Shown here: positions 63,779 through 64,000 of the stretch, piece after piece
Numbering within the stretch: the first letter of the stretch is position 1
Layout: each line of letters opens with the position of its first letter
DNA from: Notospermus geniculatus
Lineage: Eukaryota > Nemertea > Pilidiophora > Heteronemertea > Lineidae
DNA length: 64,000 bases
Assembly (NCBI GenBank): GCA_002633025.1
Contig: NMRB01000031.1
Span: 178,228-242,227, forward strand
Reading direction: 5' to 3'
The notes under the pieces: model-generated
What the model was told of the DNA's origin: nothing
The model's input: the letters and a program-made list of their open reading frames with translations, nothing else
Database searches by the model: none
Translations under genes and position numbers: made by a program

Positions 63779-64000
63779 TAACTCACAGTTGCACTGATTG
63801 CTTGATTAGACATCAAAATTTACTGCTGAAAAATCATCTCTGTGTTTGGTTTCATGAGGTCTGTTTGACTTGGAAATGTGGTAGTACATGTAGCTCTTAT
63901 CAGGCACAACCATCTTTCAGCAACTCACAGTTTAGTTAATGCACAGATTGCTTGGTTAGACATCAAAATTTACTGCTGAAAAATCATCTCTCTGTCTGGT
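63779..64000 (+). repeat. tandem repeat entering the window edge, about 145-bp unit
   Basis: AACTCACAGTT, GATTGCTTGRTTAGACATCA and AAATTTACTGCTGAAAAATC occur at about 63779-63845 and again at 63922-64000. The second unit is cut by the end of the window, so the array may continue. Confidence 0.7.

Noticed and set aside
1-64000. CRISPR arrays, operons, bacterial or phage genes
   Set aside because: The tandem repeats lack unique spacers of constant length, and no dense coding exists on either strand; the window is eukaryotic.

Overview
The window looks like low-gene-density nuclear DNA from a highly polymorphic marine invertebrate. An amphioxus or echinoderm type of genome would fit, but the species is not established. 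The reasons are moderate AT-richness, no long open reading frames, GT-AG exon-intron boundaries, tRNA-derived SINEs, short palindromic transposons, many minisatellites, frequent TACATGTA-like motifs, and long near-identical blocks that differ by a few percent plus clean indels, as alleles do. There are no bacterial-type genes, no rRNA and no convincing intact tRNA gene.

The only protein-coding gene I can support is on the plus strand and encodes a Reeler-domain (Reelin/F-spondin N-terminal type) extracellular protein. Three exons with compatible phases are visible: the early core of the domain (21877-21980, phase 1 to 0), the later core with its W-T-A-P-P and G-C-V signature (58346-58482, phase 0 to 2), and the end of the domain (59610-59659, phase 2 to 1). 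A possible terminal exon lies at 60903-61030. The first Reeler exon was not found. If the exons belong to one transcript, a 36.4-kb intron splits the domain. Inside that interval lies a second, broken copy of the first core exon (27313-27404, repeated at 27921-28012), so the locus may hold tandem paralogues or duplicated exons.

Region by region: 1-3151 carries a 0.48-kb direct repeat pair. 3152-8969 and 9812-15620 are two copies of a 5.8-kb unit with structural differences, including a MITE present only in the first copy. The 842-bp spacer between them holds a palindromic element. 16313-18983 is another repeat pair joined by one N. 21.6-22.85 kb has a minisatellite. 27.28-28.48 kb is a third N-joined repeat pair. 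28.5-58 kb is mostly non-coding, with minisatellites at 36.3 and 41.1 kb, a SINE at 42.1 kb and two adjacent palindromic MITEs at 45.6-46.0 kb. 60.4-60.8 kb is a 42-bp minisatellite. 62.15-63.73 kb is a fourth N-joined repeat pair. The direct repeats meeting at single Ns look like unmerged contig ends or haplotypes, so part of the apparent duplication in this window may be an assembly artefact.
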